Shown here piece after piece: positions 43,572-53,605 of a stretch of 64,000 nt of DNA. Numbering within the stretch: the first letter of the stretch is position 1; every line of letters begins with the position of its first letter. Source of the DNA: Batillaria attramentaria. Lineage: Eukaryota; Mollusca; Gastropoda; Batillariidae. The position numbers and the translations under genes were made by a program. The stretch lies in the NCBI GenBank assembly GCA_018292915.2, contig JACVVK020000193.1:526001-590000 (forward strand), given 5' to 3'. Under the pieces are notes generated by a model, which did not search any database, had not been told where the DNA came from, and saw only the letters and a program-made list of their open reading frames with translations.

Positions 43572-44497
43572 GTTTGTATTTTTCCTTCCTTTTAGTTCAC
43601 TAATGCTTAACAAAAATGATACTATGACCGTTGTCATAATTATGTCTGCATGTATTTCTCTTTCTAATCTTGCGCTCACATTTTCTTAGAACCTTATGAC
43701 GATATAAGATTCTGAGCAATTCAGAACGACACACTACAGTTGGTTAACCCCTATAACTTCTGAATTAACTATATAATTTTTACATAAAAACCCCTGAAGC
43801 TGGCACGGAAAAGACCTTCCGCACACAGGGTAACCATATTAACAACAAAAATTAATATCGGCACACTTGGTTAGTTGCTGGACTTTGGAATCAGAAAATG
43901 TGCATCCGTTGAATTGATATGCCTCTTTTTGATAGGCAGTGCCCAAACAGAGAGAGAGAGAGAGAGCGAGAGACAGCAAAGTGAACGTGGCAAATTTATT
44001 TTTCTTAGCATTGTATGCAAGGAAACGGTCACAAGTTCATACGTTCTTGCATAACAAGTCACAATAGGCTGAAGAGGGGTATGACAAGTGAAATTTATCT
44101 CTTTCACCCAGTCACATGACGCACAACTCATAACTTCAGTTTTACGCCATTCACGGTTTTCGCCTGAGTCTGAAGGGATTAAAAATAAATTTATTTATGT
44201 CAATGAAGGTAGTTTAACATCCGTTAAAAAAACACAAAAACACTTTGGATTGCTTTGGAACGCTTGGATGAAGGGGCAACACGAAATTTCTGAAGGCATT
44301 CTTCTTCTCGGCACTGCTCGCAAGAAAATTACCCAAAAGGCAAAATCTTTCGCAGAATACGTCAAGAGATATTCAGAAAGGTATGCAAAACGTGGCACCT
44401 CTTCTAAAAACAAGATGGCCACCAGCCCAATATGTTGTTTCCATTTAATCACCTGCTGTCGTCACGGTCGTTCTTTCGTAATGCCATGTATCCGGGA

Positions 44498-44555
<58 letters not shown>

Positions 44556-44568
44556 TCATATCTTCAAG
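43572..44568 (+). other. Intron; repeat fragment and CA array
   Basis: 44400-44553 has AAACAAGATGG and ATGCCATGTATCCG followed by a long (CA)n (44501-44553), similar to 36450-36605. A GA microsatellite lies at 43950-43973. The 201-codon frame across 44088-44693 runs through the CA array and is not convincing. Confidence 0.45.
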
Positions 44569-44776
44569 TACCACAACCTTTCAAACCACCGACACTACTG
44601 CCCATTCAACGTGTGAACACACCTATATCTCTGAAACGACAGACGCAGCTGACCATGATGAGATTCTTTTCAACGAAGAAGTTACTATGCTGATTGTTTT
44701 CAGTTATCTTAGTATGATTATTCTTGTATGTGTGACAGTGTTAGTTTACCTAATATGCTGCCGGAAAAAAAAATAA
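44569..44776 (+). CDS. Candidate terminal exon: Thr/Ser stalk, TM helix, short tail
   Basis: The frame reads T-T-T-F-Q-T-T-D-T-T (mucin-like stalk) and E-T-T-D-A-A-D-H-D. A strong transmembrane segment follows (M-L-I-V-F-S-Y-L-S-M-I-I-L-V-C-V-T-V-L-V-Y-L in two runs), then C-C-R-K-K-K and a stop at 44774-44776. The best acceptor (CATATCTTCAAG|T) gives phase 2, which does not fit exon 2. An internal AG at 44641-44642 would give phase 1 and does fit. It may be an alternative 3' end of the host gene or belong to a different transcript. Confidence 0.4.
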
Positions 44777-45579
44777 CATGACACTCCTCACTTGAACTCC
44801 ATAAAATACTCTGTTGTGGAGCCACAGATGAATTACAACAGTATCATGCAGAAGTGTTGTTCCTTCGTCCGTTCATTTCATGCGATCACGTTGTGGTCTG
44901 GACATTGACCCTTTCGCAGTCCTCTATAAATATTCTTGGGAAAAAAAACCGGATTTCGCCTAAAATTTTCCGCGTACATTAAATAGGTAAAACAAACGCC
45001 TTGAACAACCACTGAATCGGGTCGGTTTCTTTTTTTAACCCTCCTGATGGCACAACAGCCTGGGCAGTTTCAGTTGCAAATGAAGGATGTGAACAACGAT
45101 GCCCGCCCGTTTTTTGTTTTTTTTGTTTTTGTTTTTGTTTTGTTGTTGTTGTTGTTTTTTTTTTTTTTTTGGGGGGGGGGTGTTTTTTTGTTTCGCGCGT
45201 TAGTTATGAGGATAGCCTTTTCTGCATATTCTGGTATAAATATGACAATTTACCAACCATCGGTGCAGTCAGGCGTTTCTGAACCACACTACTCTTCAGA
45301 ATGTTGTCTTTCCTGTTATGTTATTATTATTTTTCTGCAGAGATGACCTTCTGGACATTCTTGTTAACGGTGAAGTCGTATTTTGTTATTCACAGTAATA
45401 AACTCTTGGGTATTGAAAGTTTCCTTTTTTTCTTTTTGTTTTTGCAACATGCGTAAAAGTGATGCGCATACATTTTGTCCTCTGCAGTCTGGGTGCTCCT
45501 GAAAATTGCAAAAGCAGAGTTTATCGTGAGAGCAGACTTTTTAAAAAAAGAGTTTTCACGAGTTGCTCCCGATTACGGG
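44777..45579 (+). other. No gene confirmed; T/G-rich low complexity
   Basis: Poly-T/poly-G stretch 45110-45190. AG acceptor-like sites at 45341 and 45487 open short frames but have no phase-matched donor. Confidence 0.4.
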
Positions 45580-45781
45580 GTGGGGTGGGTGTTTGGGAGT
45601 TTAACGTCCTTTTCCACCACGTAAGGGTGATATCAAAGACGGGGCAACGAGAAAAAAAAAGGCCAGCACAAATATTTGGCCCCAGCCGGCGGGATTCGAA
45701 CTCACGACCCGAGCATTGAGAGTCCAACGCTCTACCATTTGGCCACCCCGGCTCCCCAACCCCCCTCCCCCGATTACGGAA
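45574..45781 (-). mobile_element. SINE-1 copy with target-site duplication
   Basis: Minus-strand SINE-1 with complete head (GGGGAGCCGGGGTGGCCAAA, minus strand) and body. CCGATTACGG occurs on both sides (45568-45577 and about 45770-45779), consistent with a target-site duplication. Confidence 0.85.
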
Positions 45782-47756
45782 ATTACATCACACGGGTTTG
45801 TTGATTTTGTAAAAAAAAAGAAAAAAGTTTTGTTTCTTCTTGCCAGCTGTGTAAAGTGGATTTCTTTGTGTAATTTGTCAGTTCAGTTGCTGATCACGGC
45901 TAACAATTGCGTTCATACGCAGTGCATACATGTGCACTTTAGTTTAAGTACATCCATGAATCACGTGTGATTTGATAGGTACAAATGTTGTACTGGTGCG
46001 TGTCGCTAGTCCTAAGTGGCAACAGTCCTACGTGTCGATAGTCCTAAGCTCGATAGTAGATAGTCGTACACTTCCTCAAAGTCTCTTCAGTCCTACGTAT
46101 CATAAGTCCCACGTGTCGCTAGTCATACGCTTATTTAAAAGAGCCCATGTGTCAGTCTCGATCGTGATCAGCAGGACTATCGCCATCTCTATATAATATA
46201 TAAAATCAGACGAACATCTCCCTTTCGAACATCTATTGACACGTAGGACTAATGATACGTCGGACTGGCGAGACTTCTAGTAAGTGTGGGATTATCGCCG
46301 CATGGGACTGTCGAGCGTAGGACTATCAAAAATCGTCAGACTGTCGACACATAGGACTATCGATACGCTTAACTGTTGCCACGTAGGACTGAAGCGACGC
46401 CCTCATTTTATACCACCCGTGGTGGATTACGGATTTACACCATGACTCGCAATAGTGGCAGAGTTGTAAAGTGTGTTTGGTAGATCAGTCGCCAGCGTTT
46501 TCCGGCGATAACTTTTTAACGGAGCCACTTTCGTTAACTTATCAAAAAGGAAAAGGAAAAAAGTGACCTGATTTATTTCATGACAGTCGGGGTACTCATT
46601 TCTTCCGTTTCTTTTCGGCATAAGTAAAATTCTCACTTAAACCGCCATCAGGAAAAATTATTAGTCTAAAATATTCTTCCGGAGAGATTGAATTGACAAT
46701 GGCGTAAAAGGTAAATGACCTGTGCTCTTCAAACCTTCATGAGACAGCCAGAGGCAGTGACGTCAGTGAATGACGTCAAATGATTATTTGGATACCTCAA
46801 TATTTCATTCTCTCTAAATAGAAAGGCCCCATGGGCTCGCCTTCACGCGGCGGGGCTGATTTCGCTGAGCTTGCCCACCCCTTTTGCTCTTTCTTTCCTC
46901 TTATTTCTGCCTCCATCGGTCGATTCACCTGTCTTTTGCTCTCTTAAAATCTCCTGGGGGGGGGGGAGGGGGGAGGTCTGTAAGCGGGTGTCTGCTGACC
47001 CTTGGTCCAGTGAGACATCTGAGGGTCGTTTCTGAAGGCCGACTTCACGGGATTCCCCCCCCCCCCCCCCACCTGGTCTTCACCCTAGCAGGCTTTGTTC
47101 GCAGCGCCCTGCAGGTGCTGCTGAACACCTGTCATGTTGAAGACCTTCACAACGCACCCCTCTCTGGTGCGTTGTTTTCCCAAACCGCCTCACGGCGGGG
47201 AGGTTCCGTGTTGGAGCGGTCTATTCTCCAACTGCATCCCAGGCATGTTGTCTTCATTGGCAACTAAGAAATTTTCCTTCCTACATCTCTGTCTATCCCT
47301 CACCAGCCCATTTGCCTGCCTCTTTCTCTTTAAAACCTCCCGAATTTAGCCGCTCTGTCCTTCCTCTCTTCTCTCAGCTGATTTCTAAGTTCGGCCCTTT
47401 CATCTTTTTAACCCATCACTCACGTCTGCATTACCAGTGGTTAGGAATAAGTGATGTTGGGCATATGCTGCGAACTGGTTTATTGCGCTTAGGAGATGAT
47501 AAGTTGCAATATTTGCTGTATATGCGCTTAGTATTTATCTTTGTTTTACCTAGTTGTAATTGTTATTTGTTTTCTACGCTTTTTTGTAACCGGAAGTTCG
47601 ATAAATTAGCATGAAGGTGCAGCGTCTCCTGCATGTCCTAGGTTTATATTGCCCCGTAGACCAGTTTGCATCCTTTGTCCAACAAACTTTTTTTTTTTCA
47701 TGTAGTGCAGGCACACTCAGCCGCGAATTAGTCTTTGTGGCTTGCGCGGCATTAAG
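45782..47756 (+). other. No gene recognised; short inverted tandem array
   Basis: 46003-46400 is an inverted array of ~16-bp AGTCCTACGTGTCGAT-like units (separate entry). 46755-46780 has two TGACGTCA sites. Poly-G at 46953-46972 and poly-C at 47056-47071. Frames at 46884-47614 span homopolymers and have no recognisable domain. Confidence 0.45.
46003..46400. repeat. Inverted repeat built of ~16-bp AGTCCTACGTGTCGAT-like units
   Basis: The left arm (about 46003-46125) has repeated AGTCCTA(C/A)GTGTCG variants, and the right arm (about 46238-46400) has them as reverse complement (CGACACATAGGACTATCG and variants). The same order of variants can be followed from the outside inwards, so the array could fold into a long imperfect hairpin. 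Function unknown. Confidence 0.7.
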
Positions 47757-47893
47757 GGGGTGGGGGGAGGGGTTAGGAGTTTAACGTCCTTTTCAACTAC
47801 GTATGGGTGATATCAAAGACGGGGCAACGAGAAAAAGGCCAGCACAAACATTTGGCCCCAGCCGGGATTCGAACTCACGACTTGATCATTGAG
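47757..47893 (-). mobile_element. SINE-1, head-truncated copy
   Basis: Minus-strand SINE-1 body and B box (GTGAGTTCGAATCCC). The remaining head runs into a GA microsatellite at the start of the adjoining mosaic repeat. Confidence 0.75.
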
Positions 47894-48960
47894 AGAGAGA
47901 GAGAGGGCGTCATAGGCAGTGACAAAATTTACGGATTTTGTTTGTGAACTAAACATTTGATGTCAGTCCTCACGCAGGTCGTCTGACAGATGATGCTTGT
48001 GCATGTCTGGTGATGTTGTGACTTTCCTGATTGAATTTTTACATAAATTCTGGAAGATCTAGAAGGCTGAAGGACTTGAATGTCTTAAATTGTCCTTAAG
48101 AGAGAGATTGAAACTTTGGGCTACTTTTTCCACAGACAAGAAAACATATCTTACCGGCCCCCGTAGTGTAGTGGTTAGCACTTCGGACTATGGACCGGGA
48201 GACCCGGGTTCGAATCCCAGCCGAGACAAGCGGGATTTTTCCTACCTAGGTCGGCTCCTAACCAGAGCGGGTGTGCTATGGGCCCAATGGGGAGGCTGTT
48301 GCCACACAGCCGAGATTCACCCACTTCACGGGTGCGACTTTGGGGGTGCTTCCCTTGGTATGACACGTCTTATGATGTGGATGATTACACGGCCGGCACC
48401 GCAGGTGCCGTAGTTCCCGGGCCTGGTGAACGCCGGGATATTTATGACAGGAAGCGTGGAATGCGGCCCTGTCCCGCAGTCCCAAACCACATGGACCTCC
48501 ATAGCATCATCTTACCATCATCCTCATCTCCATCATCATGCATAATAAAAATTGCCCCAGCCTTCGAGCCCTCCGTGGATTCCACCCATGACCTGGGAGG
48601 AACACCACTGGAGCTGGCAAAAAGAGTTGGGGCAGCAAAAAAAAAAAAAAAAAAAAGAAAGAAAACATATCTTTAGCTAAAAGTTCTGTTATATTTAATA
48701 TTAAAGCTACAACAGTGCAGTTGTTCCTGATATATGAACTGTTTTCACCCTTGACAAAATGCCGTTATGATGAGTAGTCTTCTTATAGCTATTTGGCTTT
48801 ATATGCAGACCACCCCTCAGGTTCTGTTTTTAACACAAAATCTGTCAGAGCTGCAGAGCAGTGCTACAAGCCTATTCAGTATAATTGGATGAACTTCCAA
48901 CTTCTAGAAAATGAAGGCATTTAAACTACTTTTTCAAATGCCTTTAACGTCGTGCAATAG
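47894..48960 (+). repeat. Mosaic repeat, copy 3 (diverged), split by SINE-2
   Basis: GGCAGTGAC, TTTGTTTGTGAACTAAACATTTG, GTCGTCTGACAGATGATGCTTG and GGAAGATCTAGA modules match copies 1 and 2, then continue after the SINE-2 at 48660 (AGCTAAAAGTTCTG to AAATGAAGGCATTT). TGACGTCA has decayed to TGATGTCA here. Confidence 0.65.
48138..48673 (+). mobile_element. SINE-2 full copy with tRNA head, poly-A and TSD
   Basis: The tRNA-like head has A box (TAGTGTAGTGGTTAGCAC) and B box (GGTTCGAATCCC), a ~400-bp body and a poly-A tail (48637-48656). The 15-base duplication AAGAAAACATATCTT flanks it (48138-48152 and 48659-48673). At about 505 bp it is long for a SINE. A headless copy is at 42191-42616. Confidence 0.9.
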
Positions 48961-49446
48961 CGTGCAGCGGTCCCATGCGGCTTGTGAACGGATCACTACC
49001 ATTCATCATTCATCATCCATAAGGCTTTGAGGCATTGTGAACTGGGGGGGGGGGGGGGGGGGTGGGAGTCAACTATATCAGAGATATACCCAAGAAATGC
49101 AGCCGGAGCCTGTTGCACACAGGGGACTGAGTGTTTGTAAACGTCACACTGACGGAACCATCCCTATTACAATGCCAACAACATAACTTATGGTACTCTC
49201 TATCCATACTCAGTCTCTGTCCGACTATATTCCGGGCTGGTAATATTCCACTGACTGTCACATGCTTTGCTACGCGTATAATGCAAACGCGTTACAGCGT
49301 CAGTCCTGTGGTAGAGAGATATATAGAGTGAAATACCGTCTACGGCAGAAGGATAATTGTGAAAAACACGTTAAAACTTTCCCTTCTCCATCTGAAACAT
49401 GTTTCACTTAAACGTTAAACCTCAAGAACACAATGGCCGTTTTTTT
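48961..49446. other. No gene seen
   Basis: Poly-G at 49044-49062; otherwise ordinary sequence with no recognised element. Confidence 0.4.
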
Positions 49447-49651
49447 AAGTTGTTTCTCTATAGAGAAACAACTTTATGAGACGGGGCAGATTTTGCTACG
49501 CGCAGCAGCAAGTTTCAGTGATACAAAACAAGACTGTGACGTTTCTCCACACAATACTTACTTTCACGCACACAGTGACGTAACGAAATCTGCGTCATAG
49601 ACACCTTACGTGCACACTATGCTGCTGCGTTCTTTCTGGCGGGAGTTGTGA

Positions 49652-49688
<37 letters not shown>

Positions 49689-50557
49689 ACGGATGTAATG
49701 ATCTCCTAAACCACCTCGTTGGAGGCCTTTTTACTCTGAGATAAAATGGGAATTCACCTTCTCCAGACCTACCTTTCACGATTTTCAGAATACTGCATTT
49801 TCAGAAGAGTTATCGCCGATTTTAAAAAATCGGTCATGTCACGAATTTTTTTTCGTAAAAAAAAATGTTCAAATGGCTTCATTTTCTGAAATTGGGAAGA
49901 TCATCCAGTTATACTGCCTGTTTTCGTAGCACAGCTCTGTAGCTCTGACAGGTTTTGTGTAAGAAAAATATTTCCGAGGTAGGGGTGGTTTCCATATAAG
50001 GCCAACTATCTATGAAAAGACTCCTTCAAATTACTCATCATTCCGGTATTTTAGTCACTTGTGCCAACTGCACATATGACATGAACTACTGCACTATTAT
50101 AGCTTTAGTATTAAGAATAGCAGAGCTTTTAGATAAACACATTTTTCACGTTTTCTGCGAGAAGCGCCGGTCAAAAAAGTTCCAATTTTGCAATTTCGTA
50201 AGTACAATCCAAGGCACTTAAGTCCACGTTTCATCAGCTCTCTAGATCTTCCCGATTTTATGTAAAAATTAATTCAGTCACGGAAGTCACAAAAGCAACA
50301 AGGAAATCGCAAGATATGTAGAAGTATCATCTGTCAGACGAGCAGCGTGAGGCTGACGTCAAATGTTTGGTTCACAGACAAAACCTGCAAGTATCGTCAC
50401 TGCTTCCGACATTTCATCAGCCCTCTAGATCTTCCAGATTTCATGTGAAATATAATTCAGTCGGAGAAGTCGCAAAGCCAACAGGGAAATCACAAGACAT
50501 GAACAAGCATCCTCAGTGCTAGAGGCTGACGTCAAAAGTTTACTTCACGGAATTGAC

Positions 50558-50592
<35 letters not shown>

Positions 50593-50640
50593 GACGACCT
50601 GCCTGAGGCTGACGTCAAATGTTTAGTTCACGGAACTGAC

Positions 50641-50674
<34 letters not shown>

Positions 50675-51030
50675 GGAGCCAGGGTGGCCGAATGGTAGAG
50701 CGTTGGACTTTCAATGGTCGGGTCGGGTGTTCGAATCCTGGCTGGGGCCAAATATTTGTGTTGGCCTTTTTCTCGTTGCCCCGCCTTTGATATCACCCTT
50801 ACGTGGTGGAATAGGACGTTAAACTCCTAAACACCCACCCACCCTCTCTCTCTCTCTCTCTCTCCCCCCCGACCCCGTCTCGCGCCCTCTCTCCCCCCCA
50901 CCCGGCCCCACCCCCAGTCATGTGGCTAATCGATGGTCGAGGTCGTAGAGGATCTAGTGTCATTGGTAGAACGTGGAGAGGGGAGAACCGGCAACAATAA
51001 CAACAAAACAAACAAAATAAAATGAAGTTT
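49447..51030 (-). repeat. TGACGTCA-rich mosaic repeat, copy 4 (inverted)
   Basis: Reverse complement of copy 1 over nearly its full length: palindrome (49447-49474), CA/GT module, CGATAACT module, GATCTAGAGG modules, and TGACGTCA sites at about 50356, 50529, 50553 and 50610. CT microsatellites, SINE-1 (50673-50850, plus) and the GTTGCCGGTTCTCCCCTCTC-type end follow. The small frames at 50012-50221 and, inverted, 35139-35327 are the same non-coding sequence. Confidence 0.8.
50673..50850 (+). mobile_element. SINE-1 inside mosaic repeat copy 4
   Basis: GGGGAGCCAGGGTGGCCGAA head, GTTCGAATCC B box and body ending GACGTTAAACTCC. Relative to the host repeat it is placed and oriented as in copies 1 and 2. 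Confidence 0.85.
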
Positions 51031-51055
51031 GGAGGAGCGGCAGTAGTAATGGCAG

Positions 51056-51170
51056 GGTGTGTGAAGGTGTTTGGAGTTTAACGTCCTTTTCCACTACGTA
51101 TGGGTGATAAGAAAGACGAAAAAAAGTTGAAATTCCAACGTTCTACCATTTCTGCATTCCCTGCTCCCCG
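51056..51170 (-). mobile_element. SINE-1 decayed fragment
   Basis: GTTTAACGTCCTTTTCC, GGGTGATA and TTCCAACG...CTACCATT on the minus strand recall SINE-1, with a deletion in the body. Confidence 0.5.
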
Positions 51171-51278
51171 TAGTAATAGCAGCAGCAGTATTAGTAGTAG
51201 CAGTAGTACGTAGGTCTTATTGTAACGCATACAACAGACACACATGGTCATGGTTTTTTTTTTATTGTTTATTTTCAG

Positions 51279-51302
51279 ATATACCTTTCTGGGGAATTCC
51301 CG
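51279..51302 (+). CDS. Host gene juxtamembrane microexon (24 nt)
   Basis: Strong acceptor (TTGTTTATTTTCAG|) and consensus donor (|GTGAGT) enclose 24 nt. Read in phase 1 it gives D-I-P-F-W-G-I-P. Because it is a multiple of three and phase 1-1, it can be included or skipped between exon 2 and the transmembrane exon without changing the frame. It fits as a short stalk just outside the membrane. Confidence 0.5.
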
Positions 51303-52716
51303 GTGAGTTGACAGATGTTTTACCAAAGCATGACTGTTGCCAGTTTCCGCAATGATTTGAACATTACAATTCCCGCAAAACTGTAAATAACTGAAACTGT
51401 AATCACAGATACGACAATGTTCACAGACCTGCAGTTGCAGTCACAGAAACTTAAGTTGTTCCCCAGATTCACGGAACTGTTCTCACTATATTGTTTGATT
51501 TTACACGTACACTGTAATGTGTAATAGGTTGACTGCTTGTTTAACTCTCACCAGTTCACAGTATTTTGAGCTATAACGCGTGCGAATCAAGCATGATTCT
51601 CTGAAAGGGGACTGTATACTCATTTGTAAAGATAACATAGACATGTTATACACCAATTTGAAGGAAATTGAAGTCTGCTTTTAGATATGTAAAGGAAAAA
51701 ATGATTTTGAACAATTGTTTAGCAATAAATTGACTTTATGTTGCAAGCATATGAGCAAAAAATAAAACAAAAATGTTGATTCCCGACAGAGGCTAAGAAG
51801 AAAAAAAATTGTTTCATTGTTTTATGCCATGTCATTACTATTTTCATTTATCTCATTCATTTCAGCATATTATTGCAAAATATGAGGAGAATATCTTTAG
51901 AAATGTGTTTTGTAGCCGATGTGAACAATGTGAACCGTAAATTGAGAAAAATCGCACACAATTTGGACCGCACACAGCACACATACAAAACCATGAACTA
52001 ACACCTTGGAAATAACTGAAATACTTATGATATAATATTCTCACCTCAACATTAGGTATTTACACACATTTGTCACATTACATGATGTTTCCATGACTAG
52101 TCTCTTCCACACCACATTGTCCGCCCTCCGCACAGCAACAGTCAATATGTGATTTTCCTTATCACTGTCTCCAGAGTCGAGTTGATAATCAGAAACAGCA
52201 GAAGAATCATCATCTGAATAAAATGGCTCACTGTCTGACTCGGATGAGCTCATTTTGATCATGAGAAATTTGGACAGATGTAAACACCACGTGCGCCGAT
52301 TGAAAACAAGAAACATGGCGGAAGCGTCCGTAACGCAGCAACCTCGAGCAATAAATTACGTCAGCAGTTTATGCATAAATTGTCGTATTTATGTGTCTAA
52401 GAACACCTACATGGCATTTTCAGAAGTTTTGTGCCGGTTTACGTCAGAAACATGAAAAAATAATGACGAACATTAGATTAAGGGGGGGGGGGGGGTAAAA
52501 TCCATGACCCTGTCATCGTATTTCTACATACGATGCCTAAGGGCGTGAACTGGTGAGAGTTAATTAGTTATTTAACTTGTTAGTTAATCTGTCTGCCATT
52601 TGTTTAGTTAGTTAGTCAGTCAGTCAGTTAGTTAGACAATTAATTACGTAGTTTGTTTTATGTTTTATATATCACGTATGAAATCCGTATGTCATGTATA
52701 AATTTTTCTCTTTCAG
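51303..52716 (+). other. Intron; includes a candidate minus-strand exon
   Basis: Mostly unremarkable AT-rich sequence. Poly-G at 52482-52495. GTTA/GTCA tandem units at 52600-52635. A minus-strand acidic frame at 52045-52253 is listed separately. Confidence 0.4.
52045..52253 (-). CDS. Candidate first exon, acidic protein of unknown identity
   Basis: From ATG (52253-52251) it reads M-S-S-S-E-S-D-S-E-P-F-Y-S-D-D-D, then D-S-G-D-S-D-K-E-N and V-V-W-K-R-L-V-M-E-T-S-C-N, ending at a consensus donor GAG|GTGAGA. The acidic, Ser-rich start is protein-like and not simple repeat. No domain is recognised and no second exon was found; it would lie antisense in a host-gene intron. Confidence 0.3.
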
Positions 52717-52821
52717 GGTTGGAAATTGCGGCAACTGTTGTGGTGGTCTTCGGGGTGTTTGCTTGTTTGATCTACGCCCAGTACCTCTACATCGCATACC
52801 GACGGAAATTGTGGCCCTTCA
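52717..52821 (+). CDS. Host gene exon 3: transmembrane helix
   Basis: Acceptor TTTTTCTCTTTCAG| and donor |GTAAGT enclose 105 nt, phase 1-1. Translation: G-L-E-I-A-A-T-V-V-V-V-F-G-V-F-A-C-L-I-Y-A, then Q-Y-L-Y-I-A-Y-R-R-K-L-W-P-F. This is a clear single-pass helix followed by a basic stop-transfer R-R-K. It joins exon 2 (or the microexon) in frame and continues into 58272. Confidence 0.75.
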
Positions 52822-52904
52822 GTAAGTCGTACAGTTTTGGATTATCACCCCTCCCCCCCCCCCCGGCCAGCCCGTCCCCTTCTCTCGCTCTCTCTCTCTC
52901 TCTC

Positions 52905-53402
52905 ATCAACACGGGCTTGGCCTTGTTTAATGAAGGTTTGCCCCTCGCGGGTCAGTGCATGTACAAGAAAGTCTACGTTAATGGTGAGAAGAAACAACCG
53001 TGGTTTGATCAACAGTGCAGAGAGCACAGAAAAAAACTGCGACGCAGCCTTAGATTGTACCGGAAAAGAAACGGGGAGACTGAGAAATCAGTATACGTCG
53101 AGAGCAGAAGAGATTATAAGCTTCTGATCAAAGAAAGGAAAATAGTGCACAGAAAAGCTGTTATCGACACTTTGCACAATTCTCAGGGCGATGTTAAGTT
53201 GTTTTGGGACACTGTAAAATCCTTTTTGCGAAAGAATGTTTCCAGCAATACTATTACAGTAGATGAGTGGTATCAGCATTTCAAGGGCATTTTTAATGAA
53301 AACAGTAGTGATAAGTTTGCTGAGACAGATTTCATTGACCATCGAGGTGCCAGCACGCAGCAGAAAGAAGGCACCGTGAACGAGGCGCTGGATGGTATTA
53401 GT
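52905..53402 (+). pseudogene. LINE-C pre-RT linker
   Basis: Open frame with P-W-F-D-Q-Q-C-R, basic R-R-S-L-R-L-Y-R-K-R, and F-W-D-T-V-K-S-F-L. It ends in E-A-L-D-G-I at the MITE. After the MITE the frame resumes T-V-E-E-V-Q. Confidence 0.7.
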
Positions 53403-53605
53403 GAGATTTAGTAGGACTTCGTAAGGAGGACTTCGTTGAGCAGCGTAACCCATTTACATGTAAATTAGGCTCACACGGCAGAGGCCGCGAGCTGCTAACG
53501 CGCTGCGATTAGCTAATGGTACCCGTAACGTGCCTAATTTACATGCAAGTGGGTTACGCTGCTCAACGAAGTTCTCCGTACGAAGCCATACTAAGTCTCA
53601 CTATT
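53400..53605. mobile_element. ~0.2 kb MITE with long TIRs inside LINE-C
   Basis: Near-perfect inverted arms of about 70 bp: GTGAGATTTAGTAGG...GAGCAGCGTAACCC... on the left, and its reverse complement ending ...CTAAGTCTCAC on the right. ATTA/TATTA occurs on both sides, suggesting a short target duplication. Removing it restores D-G-I-T-V-E-E-V in the LINE. No coding capacity; superfamily not assigned. Confidence 0.8.

Noticed and set aside
45341..45525. Acceptor-like sites with short open frames (E-M-T-F-W; V-W-V-L-L-K-I-A)
   Set aside because: No donor gives a phase-1 symmetric exon, and no domain is present.
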